This document shows positions 27,873 to 37,700 of a stretch of DNA of 49,619 nucleotides, one piece after another (the stretch's first letter is position 1; each line of letters opens with the position of its first letter). The stretch spans positions 1 through 49,619 of the forward strand of contig JAQVYY010000025.1 in assembly GCA_028708425.1 (NCBI GenBank), given 5' to 3'. This DNA comes from Bacteroidales bacterium. Its GTDB lineage: Bacteria > Bacteroidota > Bacteroidia > Bacteroidales > Tenuifilaceae. The notes under the pieces were generated by a model, which saw only the letters and a list, made by a program, of their open reading frames with translations, was not told the origin of the DNA and searched no databases. A program made the translations under genes and the position numbers.

Positions 27873-28559
27873 ATGGTAAATTCAAATATCGACCTAAAAA
27901 AAGAGCAGCAAGCAACCCTAAACACACCACGGTATAAGTACAGCCTAATGGCAAAAATATTTTTCGCTGGAATGAATATTGCTGCGGGGAAAAAGGATGA
28001 CCTGCCCAAAGCAAAGCTACTCGAAATACTAGCAAGTATTCCCTACCGCGCATGGGAAATTCGCCATTATATGAAGCTAACTCGTAAGTTTCGCAATATT
28101 AATAAAGTAGAAAAATATCAAACTATAATAGACTGGGGGCGCGTTGCGCAGGATAATGAGTACATGCACTTGCTGGTTATACACGAAAAAATGAAGGAGG
28201 ATGGCATTAAAGACAAATGGTACTTGAAGCCTGTTTTTGCCTACCTCATAGTGCTATCGTACGTAATTATTGCTAAGCTAATGGCTTTTTTTAGTCAGAA
28301 AAGGGCTTTCCTGTTTAATGCCCAGTTTGAGAACCATGCCGAGAGCGTTTACGCAAACTTAGTGCAAGATAACCCCCAATGGGAAGACGAAAAGGTAACC
28401 AACGAGCTGGTAAAAATGTATGCCGATGTAGATACATGGGCCGATGTTTTTAGACGCATTAGCCTCGACGAAAGGGATCACATGAACCATAGCTTCGAAT
28501 TCTGCGGAAAACCCGAGTTGGTTCATAAATACGAGGGAATGCCCGAGTCGTACACATAG
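27873..28559 (+). CDS. Alternative-oxidase-like diiron membrane protein
   Basis: 228-residue protein of the alternative oxidase/plastid terminal oxidase type, which oxidises quinol and reduces O2 to water without pumping protons. Expected diiron ligands line up: E51 in L-E-I-L-A-S-I-P-Y (aligned to the plant L-E-T-V-A-A-V-P-G), E96 and H99 in N-E-Y-M-H-L, E153 in F-E-N-H-A, and E200 and H203 in D-E-R-D-H. A membrane-embedded stretch lies at about 120-140. It is shorter than plant AOX, as bacterial ones often are. Alone on its strand between hydF and the phosphonate genes, it may scavenge oxygen to protect anaerobic enzymes, which is inference. Confidence 0.8.
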   Translation: MVNSNIDLKKEQQATLNTPRYKYSLMAKIFFAGMNIAAGKKDDLPKAKLLEILASIPYRAWEIRHYMKLTRKFRNINKVEKYQTIIDWGRVAQDNEYMHLLVIHEKMKEDGIKDKWYLKPVFAYLIVLSYVIIAKLMAFFSQKRAFLFNAQFENHAESVYANLVQDNPQWEDEKVTNELVKMYADVDTWADVFRRISLDERDHMNHSFEFCGKPELVHKYEGMPESYT

Positions 28560-28607
28560 CAAGATGTGAAGCAAATACAATAATAAAACTTACACCTTGT
28601 ACCTTAA

Positions 28608-31600
28608 CTAGTCTTCTTTTATGGAAGTCCAGTTGTTTAGATTGTAAACCCAATCCTTTATTTCGTAGGCATGCTTTAGCTCGTACTTAGTGCGAGTTTT
28701 TAGATCTTGATGCCAAGTGGTGTAAAAGGTTTGAATGGTTCTTGAAACCGAATCCGTTTTGGTGGGATCGTTCTCGCCAAAGGCAATTGCGCTAACATCA
28801 GCATTACTCATTAACCTCCAATCTAGTTTCATAGGCGAGCTGCTATGGTATTCCTTAACCATAAGCAGCGGGTTGAGGTGAAGAAATCGCTCCAGCGAAA
28901 TCTTATCCTCATCGGTCCAAACAATGGGTGCGGTTGTATCATATTCGCCATTAAAGTGCCACCAGCTAGGCCCATGGTCAGAAACAAGTATAATCTTAGT
29001 GTTATCGTAAACGTCATTCTCTTTCATCCATCGAATCCAGTTGGCAAAGGAATGAGTAAATGCCAGCTGGCACTCGTAAGGGGTAACCCCACGAATAAAA
29101 TTATTTTGCTGATCGATCAAATTCCATGGATCATGGGTATAGAGCGAATGGATATAGATAAAATTAGGCTCGTTACTGCCTGTATCGGAAATTAAAGGCA
29201 AAGCCCTTACAAAATTATACTCGTTAAGCTCGCTTAAATTCAGATTCGATTTTTCTTTCATTATCCACTTGGTATTATTGTAAACCCGTGGTTTTAAGAA
29301 AAGAGGCACGCTCGAAAAAACAGCATTCTCCCAAAGTCGCGTGTACCAAATCTCCTCCGACTCTTCCAAATTCAACTTTTCTGCCCATGCATCATGCCAC
29401 CGGGGCAAATAAGTATCAAACTTACCATGGTCGATTGTTGAGTAGCGCATAATTGTTGATGTAAGGTAGTAACCCCGCTCCTTAATCCTGGCGTAGAACT
29501 CTTCGGTTGCATCGCTAACCTTTTGAGTTATGGTTCTAGTCTCATCCTTATTCAGATTGGCAATGGAATACTTATTACCACACATCATCGATGGAACGGA
29601 AGCGTAGGTATAGTTACCCATTGACATGATATTGGGATAGTAGGTAAAACCCGAAAAATCATCTTTTAATGAAGGGTCTTCTTCAACAAAATCGTGCATG
29701 TACCAGCCCTGAGCCGCATCAATAACAAAAAGAACCAGATTTTGCTCGGTCTGCGAAAATGCAATACTTGGATTGCCCTCATCTTTCGCCTTAGCGTCTA
29801 TTTCCTTAGAGAAAAAATCGCCAGTCTTATATGCCAAATAGGTACTTTGCGCAATAACTAAAACGTTAACAAGGATCAACGCTTGCACAATACGCTTTGC
29901 TTTAACCTTACGATATAGCCAAACCGTAAAGAAGTAAACACCCAAAAGTAAGGCGGCTTCCAGTAAATAAAACAGATCGCCCTTTGCCAGATTTCTTTCA
30001 TCCGAAAAATGGTTAACGTTTAGCACCCCAACATCGTTAGGAATTATTGCGCTATACAGCAGGAATACAACGGCAACAATAAGAAGAGATTTTATGGCAA
30101 CGGGCTTACCCTTGCTGGGCAGAATAAAGTAAACCATAAGTAAAATTCCCAAAAGAATAGTAAAGGGAAGATAATTATTTGTCAAAAAACCAATTGCCGG
30201 AAAATCAAAGTTTGATGGATAGGATGAGTATACAATCATGGGGTTCCAGAAGAACACAACGCCCAAAATATATAAAGCCGACAATAGGTATATCAACCAC
30301 CCAGCCCTTGGTAAGTAGCCTTTGGGCTTATAGCCATCTTTTAAGTAAAAGATGAATGAGAGCAAAACGATTACCAGGCTCAGTGAAACAAAGCTTAACC
30401 ACGAAGCATCGTGAACCGCAACATTTAGATTTAGAAAAGAGAATGAAAGGGGATCGCCCTTTCCCAATGCAAATAGCGTAAGAATCTGCATCAGAATTAC
30501 CGCTGCCGCAAAGAATAACAGAGAGCCACTCAGCCATCTGTTTACCCTGTCGCTTAATCGAAGTAAACTAGCTACGCTTATCACCTCAAGGGGAACTACT
30601 AAAACCAGCGATAGCATCAAAAGGCTTGTACTTACACCCGTAAAGTAATACCTGGCGGCAAAATAAAAGTAAAAAGCCAGGAACAACGCAACGCCATAAG
30701 CCTTTGCATTTCTGCATCTCATAAAAGCCTTAAAACTAATCGTTTGCTTAGTTAAAGCCATTGCCACAACCGACAAAGTTCCTAAAATCAAGCTGACTAA
30801 AAACGAAAGTACAACTCGTAGATAGATGCCATCAAAACTATGCTTAAATGCCCAATTAATTTGAGCCGCCAGAAGCACCCCAAAAAGTACTATGGACACG
30901 ATTACCCCTTTGCGTAGGTATAGCTTTGTCCTCAGCAAGAAGCTTTTCAGCTCAACCTTTTGAGACCAATTACTAAATCTTTTCGCAGCATCGCCAAACA
31001 CCTCGGGGTTAGTAACAAAAAGCCTAAAGAAGCTGAACACGTTGTTCATGGTCCAGTACAGCACAAGCCCCGATGGCAGGTTAAACAGCAGCACCAAAAA
31101 CACACCTGCAATAGCAAACATCTGGTACCTCTCCTGCTTACCGCTGTTTACTGTATATAAATAGGCTGTAATTACATTTACCAGCGTCATTAGGATAGGT
31201 AGGATATTAACAGGTCCCAAAAGCCCATCGGGTGCGCTTAAATCGTTAATAAAAAGGAAACCTGCCCCAGAGAGGGCTTCATAATCCTTTAGCAGCTGGT
31301 AGGCCGCAATAAAAAAGGGAATTTGTACTAAGAGGCTAAGTATGGGGATTAGAGCCTTTAGCGGGCTGTAGCCATGCTGCCGGTTTAGCGTTTTAAGGTA
31401 GTAGTAGCGCTCCTGCCCCTTATAGCACCGCTTTATCTCATCGGCAACGGGCTTCATCCTTCGCTTTATGGCATCGTTACGCTTCTTGCTTTTTTCAATA
31501 AGCATGAAGATTGGCAGCAACCCCAACGAGATTATAAAGCTAAGTAAAACGATAGATACACCATAGCTGCCTGTTAGCTCATACCCAAAGTGGAATACCT

Positions 31601-31649
31601 CCCTGAGGATAAATATAAACGGCACTAATAAGTAGTCGAAAAAACTCAT
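28608..31649 (-). CDS. YidC-like / multi-helix / alkaline-phosphatase-superfamily fusion, paralog A
   Basis: A 1013-residue membrane protein. Residues about 1-215 are Oxa1/YidC-like (S-P-L-K-A-L-I-P-I-L-S-L-L-V-Q-I-P-F-F; N-L-P-S-G-L-V-L-Y-W-T-M-N-N). S41 stands where insertases carry the groove Arg. Many membrane helices occupy about 245-605, including one copy of the Q-I-N-W-A-F-K-H module at 263. Residues about 635-1000 are an alkaline-phosphatase/sulfatase-fold domain: D644 in F-V-I-D, T681 and S684 in T-Y-A-S-V-P-S (nucleophile candidates), H839 in Y-T-H-D-P-W, and D891-H892-G. LtaS, EptA and OpgB-type phosphotransferases share this fold. It is the last gene of the phosphonate operon, so transfer of a phosphonate group is a reasonable guess, not proven. 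Confidence 0.8.
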   Translation of the reverse strand: MSFFDYLLVPFIFILREVFHFGYELTGSYGVSIVLLSFIISLGLLPIFMLIEKSKKRNDAIKRRMKPVADEIKRCYKGQERYYYLKTLNRQHGYSPLKALIPILSLLVQIPFFIAAYQLLKDYEALSGAGFLFINDLSAPDGLLGPVNILPILMTLVNVITAYLYTVNSGKQERYQMFAIAGVFLVLLFNLPSGLVLYWTMNNVFSFFRLFVTNPEVFGDAAKRFSNWSQKVELKSFLLRTKLYLRKGVIVSIVLFGVLLAAQINWAFKHSFDGIYLRVVLSFLVSLILGTLSVVAMALTKQTISFKAFMRCRNAKAYGVALFLAFYFYFAARYYFTGVSTSLLMLSLVLVVPLEVISVASLLRLSDRVNRWLSGSLLFFAAAVILMQILTLFALGKGDPLSFSFLNLNVAVHDASWLSFVSLSLVIVLLSFIFYLKDGYKPKGYLPRAGWLIYLLSALYILGVVFFWNPMIVYSSYPSNFDFPAIGFLTNNYLPFTILLGILLMVYFILPSKGKPVAIKSLLIVAVVFLLYSAIIPNDVGVLNVNHFSDERNLAKGDLFYLLEAALLLGVYFFTVWLYRKVKAKRIVQALILVNVLVIAQSTYLAYKTGDFFSKEIDAKAKDEGNPSIAFSQTEQNLVLFVIDAAQGWYMHDFVEEDPSLKDDFSGFTYYPNIMSMGNYTYASVPSMMCGNKYSIANLNKDETRTITQKVSDATEEFYARIKERGYYLTSTIMRYSTIDHGKFDTYLPRWHDAWAEKLNLEESEEIWYTRLWENAVFSSVPLFLKPRVYNNTKWIMKEKSNLNLSELNEYNFVRALPLISDTGSNEPNFIYIHSLYTHDPWNLIDQQNNFIRGVTPYECQLAFTHSFANWIRWMKENDVYDNTKIILVSDHGPSWWHFNGEYDTTAPIVWTDEDKISLERFLHLNPLLMVKEYHSSSPMKLDWRLMSNADVSAIAFGENDPTKTDSVSRTIQTFYTTWHQDLKTRTKYELKHAYEIKDWVYNLNNWTSIKED

Positions 31650-31671
31650 AGTTTAATAATTATGTAAAGCA

Positions 31672-34600
31672 TCAATCGGAAACAATAGTACCCTTGTGCT
31701 TATCCCAAACCATTGTCCAGTTATTGGCATCGAAGATACTCTTTCGCACCATGTACTTATGCTCTAAAGAGAACGCATTACTGCTAGGCATATCCTTTGT
31801 CCACCAAGACACAAAAGCAGGTAATATTCTATCGGAATCCTGGGGGAAATCGTTGCTAATCGTATCGCATAAAGCCATTTCAATGGCATCTGCATTGCTC
31901 ATAAACTGCCAATCCTCCCTTAATGAACCCTGCGAACCAAAATCTTTCACCAAAAGCATCGGGTTTAAATCAAGCATATAGTTTAATGGTAGGGTATTCT
32001 CGCCATAGTTTCTAAAAGGAATATCGATCTCAATTTCCTTATCAAACCTGCGCCAATGGGTCCCATGATCAGAAACAACCACAATACGCGTATTATCGTA
32101 AACGCCATTTTGCTTCATCCAGTCGAACCAGGCAATTAGTTGGTCAATTGTCCAAACCCCATTTTCATACGGCGACACATCACGATTAAGAGTTCCATCG
32201 TCGTTCACAGTGTTCCAAGGAAAATGCGTAACCATTGAGTAGAGCAGAATAAAATTCCCCTTCTCTTCTTTTGCTGTAGATATATATGGTAACAACCTTA
32301 AAAACTGATGCTTATGGCTTGTACTTACGCTTTTCGATTTTTTGCCACTACTCCCAAACAACCATTTTCCCTCGTTGTACACTGCGGATTTTAGAGCAAG
32401 AGGAACGCTGAAAAACAGCGCATTACACTGCAATAGATCAATATCATTATCCTTAATACTGCTAATCCCTATTTTAGGAAGATATGCGTCCCAATCATGG
32501 TGCCATTCGGGTAAAAAGTTATGATAGCAGCTGTCGGGCAAACTAGTATATGTTAAATGATTACTCGAGAAATTCAACCCAAAATCATTAACCCTACGAA
32601 TTAAATCAATTTTAATATTCGACAGCTTTTCGCTTACCGTTCGTTCCTTATCCTTATCCAAAATATCGGGTGCGCAGCTAAGGCCCCCAATCAACGGCCC
32701 AATAGAAGTATTTGTAACCCTTGAAATTGCAAGGGTATTAGGATACCACACAAAGCCATCTAGTCTATGCCTGAGCGTAGAATCTTCTTTCATCATCTTA
32801 TTCATTGACCAACCTTGTAGCATATCGGGTATAATATAAACAACGTTCCGATTGGTTTTTGAGAATTCTATTTGACATTCGGACTCCCTATTGGCAATCG
32901 TGTTACTAATAAAATTGCCAGATTTAAAACCTTTATATAAACTTTGGGTAATTGTGAGCCCGTTCAAAATAATTAAGGCAAAAACAGTATGCTTCACGTA
33001 CCTGTTTTTGATAAGCCAGACAGATAAACCGAATAGCAAAACCGCTGCAAGAGCATCTAAAGCGTAAAGATATTGCGGTAAGCTTATTGCTGAAGGTTTC
33101 TCAAACTTGTCTCCCTGTAGCGTGCCCATATCAATGGGTAACAATGTACTATGAATGGTAAATAGCATTAGAGTAGCTATAAGCAGCGCCAATAACAGCC
33201 AACGATACCCCTTCGGAATTAAAAAATAGCATGCCGTGAGAGCCGAAAAGATAATAAGAAACGGAACTACACCACCAGCTAATACTTTTAAACCAGAAAA
33301 CATAAAATTCTCGGGAAAGGTAGAATAAACAGCCAGAGGATTCCACAGGAATATATTACCCGCAACAAAAAGAGTGGATAGCAAAAGTACCTGAAGATAC
33401 TGCCTATGAGGCTTAATCTTTTCTATTGCATTTATCCTAATATAGTATGGCAGTAACAAAAGAGCAAAGAGAATAGCAGGCAAAATTATTTTAGCAAAGG
33501 AACTGCTTTCAATGGTTACGTTTACTCCTGCTAAAGAGAGCGATATGGGAAGATGGGTAATGAATACGAACAGGCTTGACAGCTGAGCCATGAGTAAAAA
33601 AAGGGCCACTACGGTTGTAATACCAAAGTACAGGTTACCAATAACCCGATACGCCTTAATAAAATAGAGAGATAATACTAGCTGAACACAAACTATTAAC
33701 CCAAGCGATATAAAACCAAAGCTATTATCGCCCCCCAAATAGAAATATTTATTTGCTAAGTAGAAGTACAGAGAGAAGAAAAATATCGAATACAGAAAAA
33801 CAGGTTTTACCTCAACGCCTTTAAGCATATTCCTGATATAAGGGTATGCCAACGCAGCAAGTAAAACCATGAAAGTGATAACGAGACTTCCGGTTAAGGC
33901 CAAAATGAGCCTAAGCCCAAAATCATCAAAGTTGTTGCTAATTGCCCAATTTAATTGGCTTAAAACCGCCAAGACCAGAACAACAACAAAAGTCTTTTTT
34001 AGCTTTGGAAGAGCTGATGTAACACGCACCTTTAACCCAGAAACAGATTCACTGACTTTAGGTTTTTCCACAGACCTACCCTTAAACACCTCGGGGTTAG
34101 TAACAAAAAGCCTTAAAAAGCTGAACACGTTGTTCATGGTCCAGTATAGCACAAGCCCCGATGGCAGGTTAAACAGCAGAATGAGGAATAGCACCGCCAC
34201 CACAACCATCTGCTTACGCTCGGCGGTATTCCCATTGCGGGTGTAGAAATACGCGGTAACCAAATTTACCACGGTCATAACAATGGGCAGTATATTTACA
34301 GGCCCCAATAGCGCATCGGGTGCGCTTAAATCCTTTATAAACAGAAAGCTCACACCCTCAAGAAGTGGGTAACCCTCCAGGAACTGGTAGGCCGCAATAA
34401 AAAACGGTATTTGTACTAAGAGGCTAAGTATGGGGATTAAAGCCTTTAACGGGCTATAGCCATGCTGCCGGTTTAGCGTTTTAAGGTAGTAGTAGCGCTC
34501 CTGCCCCCTGTAGCACCGCTTTATCTCATCGGCAAGGGGTTTCATCCTTTGCCTTATGGCATCGTTGCGTCTTTTGGTTTTCTCTATAAGAATAAAAATG

Positions 34601-34737
34601 GGAAGAAGAAGTAGCGATACTGCAAAGCTAAGCAAAACTATGGATAGCCCATAATTACCCGTAAGGTTATAGCTATACAGAAATATTTGTTTTACAATAA
34701 AGACAAAAGGAGCAAATATGAGGTTGAAAAAATGCAT
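31672..34737 (-). CDS. YidC-like / multi-helix / alkaline-phosphatase-superfamily fusion, paralog B
   Basis: A 1021-residue paralog of the neighbours, 22 bases before paralog A. The Oxa1/YidC-like part (about 1-215) is almost the same as in paralog C, also in DNA, with S41 in place of the groove Arg. One membrane module Q-L-N-W-A-I-S-N-N-F lies at residue 261. The C-terminal enzyme domain is much more diverged: Y-I-I-P-D-M-L-Q-G-W, then R-V-T-N-T-S-I-G-P-L-I-G-G at the nucleophile loop, V-T-H-F-P-W, and V-V-S-D-H-G-T-H-W. The Thr and Ser at the aligned loop positions are kept, so it is probably active. The three copies may act on different acceptors or donors. Confidence 0.8.
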   Translation of the reverse strand: MHFFNLIFAPFVFIVKQIFLYSYNLTGNYGLSIVLLSFAVSLLLLPIFILIEKTKRRNDAIRQRMKPLADEIKRCYRGQERYYYLKTLNRQHGYSPLKALIPILSLLVQIPFFIAAYQFLEGYPLLEGVSFLFIKDLSAPDALLGPVNILPIVMTVVNLVTAYFYTRNGNTAERKQMVVVAVLFLILLFNLPSGLVLYWTMNNVFSFLRLFVTNPEVFKGRSVEKPKVSESVSGLKVRVTSALPKLKKTFVVVLVLAVLSQLNWAISNNFDDFGLRLILALTGSLVITFMVLLAALAYPYIRNMLKGVEVKPVFLYSIFFFSLYFYLANKYFYLGGDNSFGFISLGLIVCVQLVLSLYFIKAYRVIGNLYFGITTVVALFLLMAQLSSLFVFITHLPISLSLAGVNVTIESSSFAKIILPAILFALLLLPYYIRINAIEKIKPHRQYLQVLLLSTLFVAGNIFLWNPLAVYSTFPENFMFSGLKVLAGGVVPFLIIFSALTACYFLIPKGYRWLLLALLIATLMLFTIHSTLLPIDMGTLQGDKFEKPSAISLPQYLYALDALAAVLLFGLSVWLIKNRYVKHTVFALIILNGLTITQSLYKGFKSGNFISNTIANRESECQIEFSKTNRNVVYIIPDMLQGWSMNKMMKEDSTLRHRLDGFVWYPNTLAISRVTNTSIGPLIGGLSCAPDILDKDKERTVSEKLSNIKIDLIRRVNDFGLNFSSNHLTYTSLPDSCYHNFLPEWHHDWDAYLPKIGISSIKDNDIDLLQCNALFFSVPLALKSAVYNEGKWLFGSSGKKSKSVSTSHKHQFLRLLPYISTAKEEKGNFILLYSMVTHFPWNTVNDDGTLNRDVSPYENGVWTIDQLIAWFDWMKQNGVYDNTRIVVVSDHGTHWRRFDKEIEIDIPFRNYGENTLPLNYMLDLNPMLLVKDFGSQGSLREDWQFMSNADAIEMALCDTISNDFPQDSDRILPAFVSWWTKDMPSSNAFSLEHKYMVRKSIFDANNWTMVWDKHKGTIVSD

Positions 34738-34795
34738 CGTTTTATTAAAAAATTAGTTTATAAACATATTACTCAAAGCTGTTTTATTTTCAATC

Positions 34796-37700
34796 CTACT
34801 CAACCTGGCTCCAGTTATCAAGATCATATACATTGTCTTTAATCTTATACCATGCATCAACCGGGTATTGCTTATTGGTTGTTTTAATTTTCCACGACAT
34901 AAAAAAAGCATCAAGCGTTCTGGATTCTGTGTTTTTTACTTTGGTTGGGTCATTTTCGTCAAATGCTATAGCATGAACGTCTGCATTTCCCATAAGTCGA
35001 TTATCTTCTCTAAGCAATCCACTTGAGTTATGATCTTTTACCATTAAGAGTGGTGTAAAGGCCATTTGTGCATCAAGCGGTATACTGCTTGAGCCAGACG
35101 ATTTAAATGGTATTTCATCAAATGTGAGTTTGCTCGTGTGGCGTATGCCATGATCCGACACAATTATAATCTTTGTATTATCGTACACGCCGTTCTCTTT
35201 CATCCAGCGCATCCATTTCTCAACTTGCGAAAAAGTCCATCTGTAATTAACAAATGGGCCAACATCACGAATAAAATTACCCTCATCATCAACAATATCC
35301 CAAGGAAAATGTGGTGCTTTTGAGCAGAGTAGAATAAAATTAGAATCTTCTGCCTCTGTTGTTGAAATAAAAGGGAGTGCCCTTAAAAAATTGTACTCCG
35401 ACACCAGCGCTAAATCCACATCCTTCGTCTGCTCATCATTCATCCACTTGCCCTTATCATAAATTTTTGGCTTAATAAAAAAAGGAGAACAAAAAAACGC
35501 AGCATTTTTCCATAAAATATCATAGCCTATTTCTATTCCACTACTAATATTTAATGTGTCCTTTAAATAATTCCAGTCATCATGCCAGCTTGGTATGTAA
35601 GTGTCAAAAGTGTTCTTATCAATGCTACTCCAGGGTATTGTGTTACTGCTAAATAAGAATCCATTGGCCTTAACTTTATCTCTAAGCATTTCACTTACCA
35701 AACTCATTTTCTGATATAGGTTGTTTACGCTATCTGCATCCAATTTTTCTGGAGTATAATCAAACCCTCCTAACAATGCTGGCATTGATGAAATGGTGAA
35801 GTTAGATACAGAAACAGTGTTGGGATACCATACAAATCCTTCAAAAGATTTTTTAAACTCAGGTGTTTCATTTAAAATATCTCTCAAATACCAACCCTGA
35901 AACATGTCTAACATCAAGATTACAACATTTTCCTTCTCTTTAGAAAAAGAGATCAGGTTTCGGGAATCCAGGATAGGCATAATCCCTGTTTCTTGAACTA
36001 ATCTGTTTCTAATTAATATTCTTGAACTTTGAAAAACTGGTATCGCTATAAGGATTAAAAATGCTACTGTAATCTGTTTAACATACCCTTTTTTTAAAAA
36101 GTACAACATTAGGTAATAAACAGTAACCATACCCAAAGCTTCAACCAGATACACCATGTATGGTGCAGTCAGGCTATCAGTATCGGAGAACCGATGCATT
36201 TGTAACGTACCAGTATCTATAGGAAGTATTGAGCTGTTTATAAACCCTACGACCCCAATTGTAAGCATTACAGAAAGCATAAATCCTTTATACCGTTTGG
36301 GTATTAAAAAATACACGAATAGACCAATAAAAAACACGAGTACGAATGGGCTCAAATTATTTTTAAGCAGCTCAAAAACGGTGTAACTAAATGATTCGGG
36401 CGAAGTTGAATAAACACCTACTGGATTCCAAATAAAAATAAAACCACAGAGGTAAAATAGGGAAAGAATATATAGTACCCAATGATTTTTAACCAATGGG
36501 GATATGCCATTTACCCTATACTTCCAATAAAATGGAACGATTATAAGCACCAACAGCAACCCTGCAGCCGACAGGCTTAGCAGGGAACTTTCGGCAATAC
36601 TAAATTGAATACTAAATACTGAAAAAGCTATGCTGCTACTACTTAAAATAGACCACACATGAATAAGCTGAATAATATGAATAGAAACAAGAGCAAACAG
36701 AACCCCATGGTAAAGAACTTGATGAACATCCTTTTTCAGTCTAAAAAAAAATACCATGCCAATAATCTGCAAGGGTATCAGCAGGATTACTGACGTAACA
36801 GCTAACGCATTATCGATACCTGTAAAATGATATTTTGCAGCAAAGTAAAAATATGCTGACAGAAAAATAAGTGTAAAAAAAACGGAAGGTTTAATTCTGA
36901 GTTTGAAAAAATTAAGCTGAAATATGTTATAAATAGCGATAAACGAAACAATAATCACCGCAATTATTAGACCTGCTGCAAAGGCTACGGGTATTCTTAT
37001 AAATATATCATTAAAAGTATGCTGAGATGCCCAGTAAAACTGGGTTGCCAAGGCTACTATTGTAGAAACAGTAAAAATGGTATAGAACTTAGGCTTCGCT
37101 AGCTTATACTGAGATTTAAAAGCATCAATGGTTAACTCCGGAACCCGTTTAATTACCTCAATAAGGTTTGCCATCAGCAAAATTACAAACCAGCTACCCG
37201 CAAAAACCAACGATATTCTTACTACAATATCATTAAATGTGTTTTGCATAGCCCAGTTGAGCTGAGCAAAGCTGAGCATAACCGAAAGGGTATAAAATGT
37301 AACCAGGTAACCTTTACCCAAGGAAGAAATTTTCAGCTTAAAATTACTGATTTGAATTGGTATCCTTTTTTGATAAGCTAAAGCAGCAAAAGCAAAAACC
37401 AAGGTTAACACTCCCCCAGCAGCTATAGCTATAGCTATTCGAATACCAATATCATTAAAATGGTGGTTAAATGCCCAGTTTACCTGAAAAAGAACAAGTA
37501 GGAAGGTTATAACATAAAAGGGAGCCCTAAAAACAGGCCACAACTCCAAAAATATTTCTTTTATGTTTTTACCCTTAATCGGAAAAGGAATAATGAAAAC
37601 AATATTTAGTATTGCAATTAATGTGGTAAGTAAAACACCTCCTCCCACAGCCCACGCTATCCGCATAAAAACATCATCGAAATTATGCTGAAAAGCCCAG

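Noticed and set aside
28560-28607. Imperfect inverted repeat (CAAGATGTG...CACCTTG) as terminator of the phosphonate operon
   Set aside because: The stem has mismatches and no adjacent T-run, so support is too weak to list.
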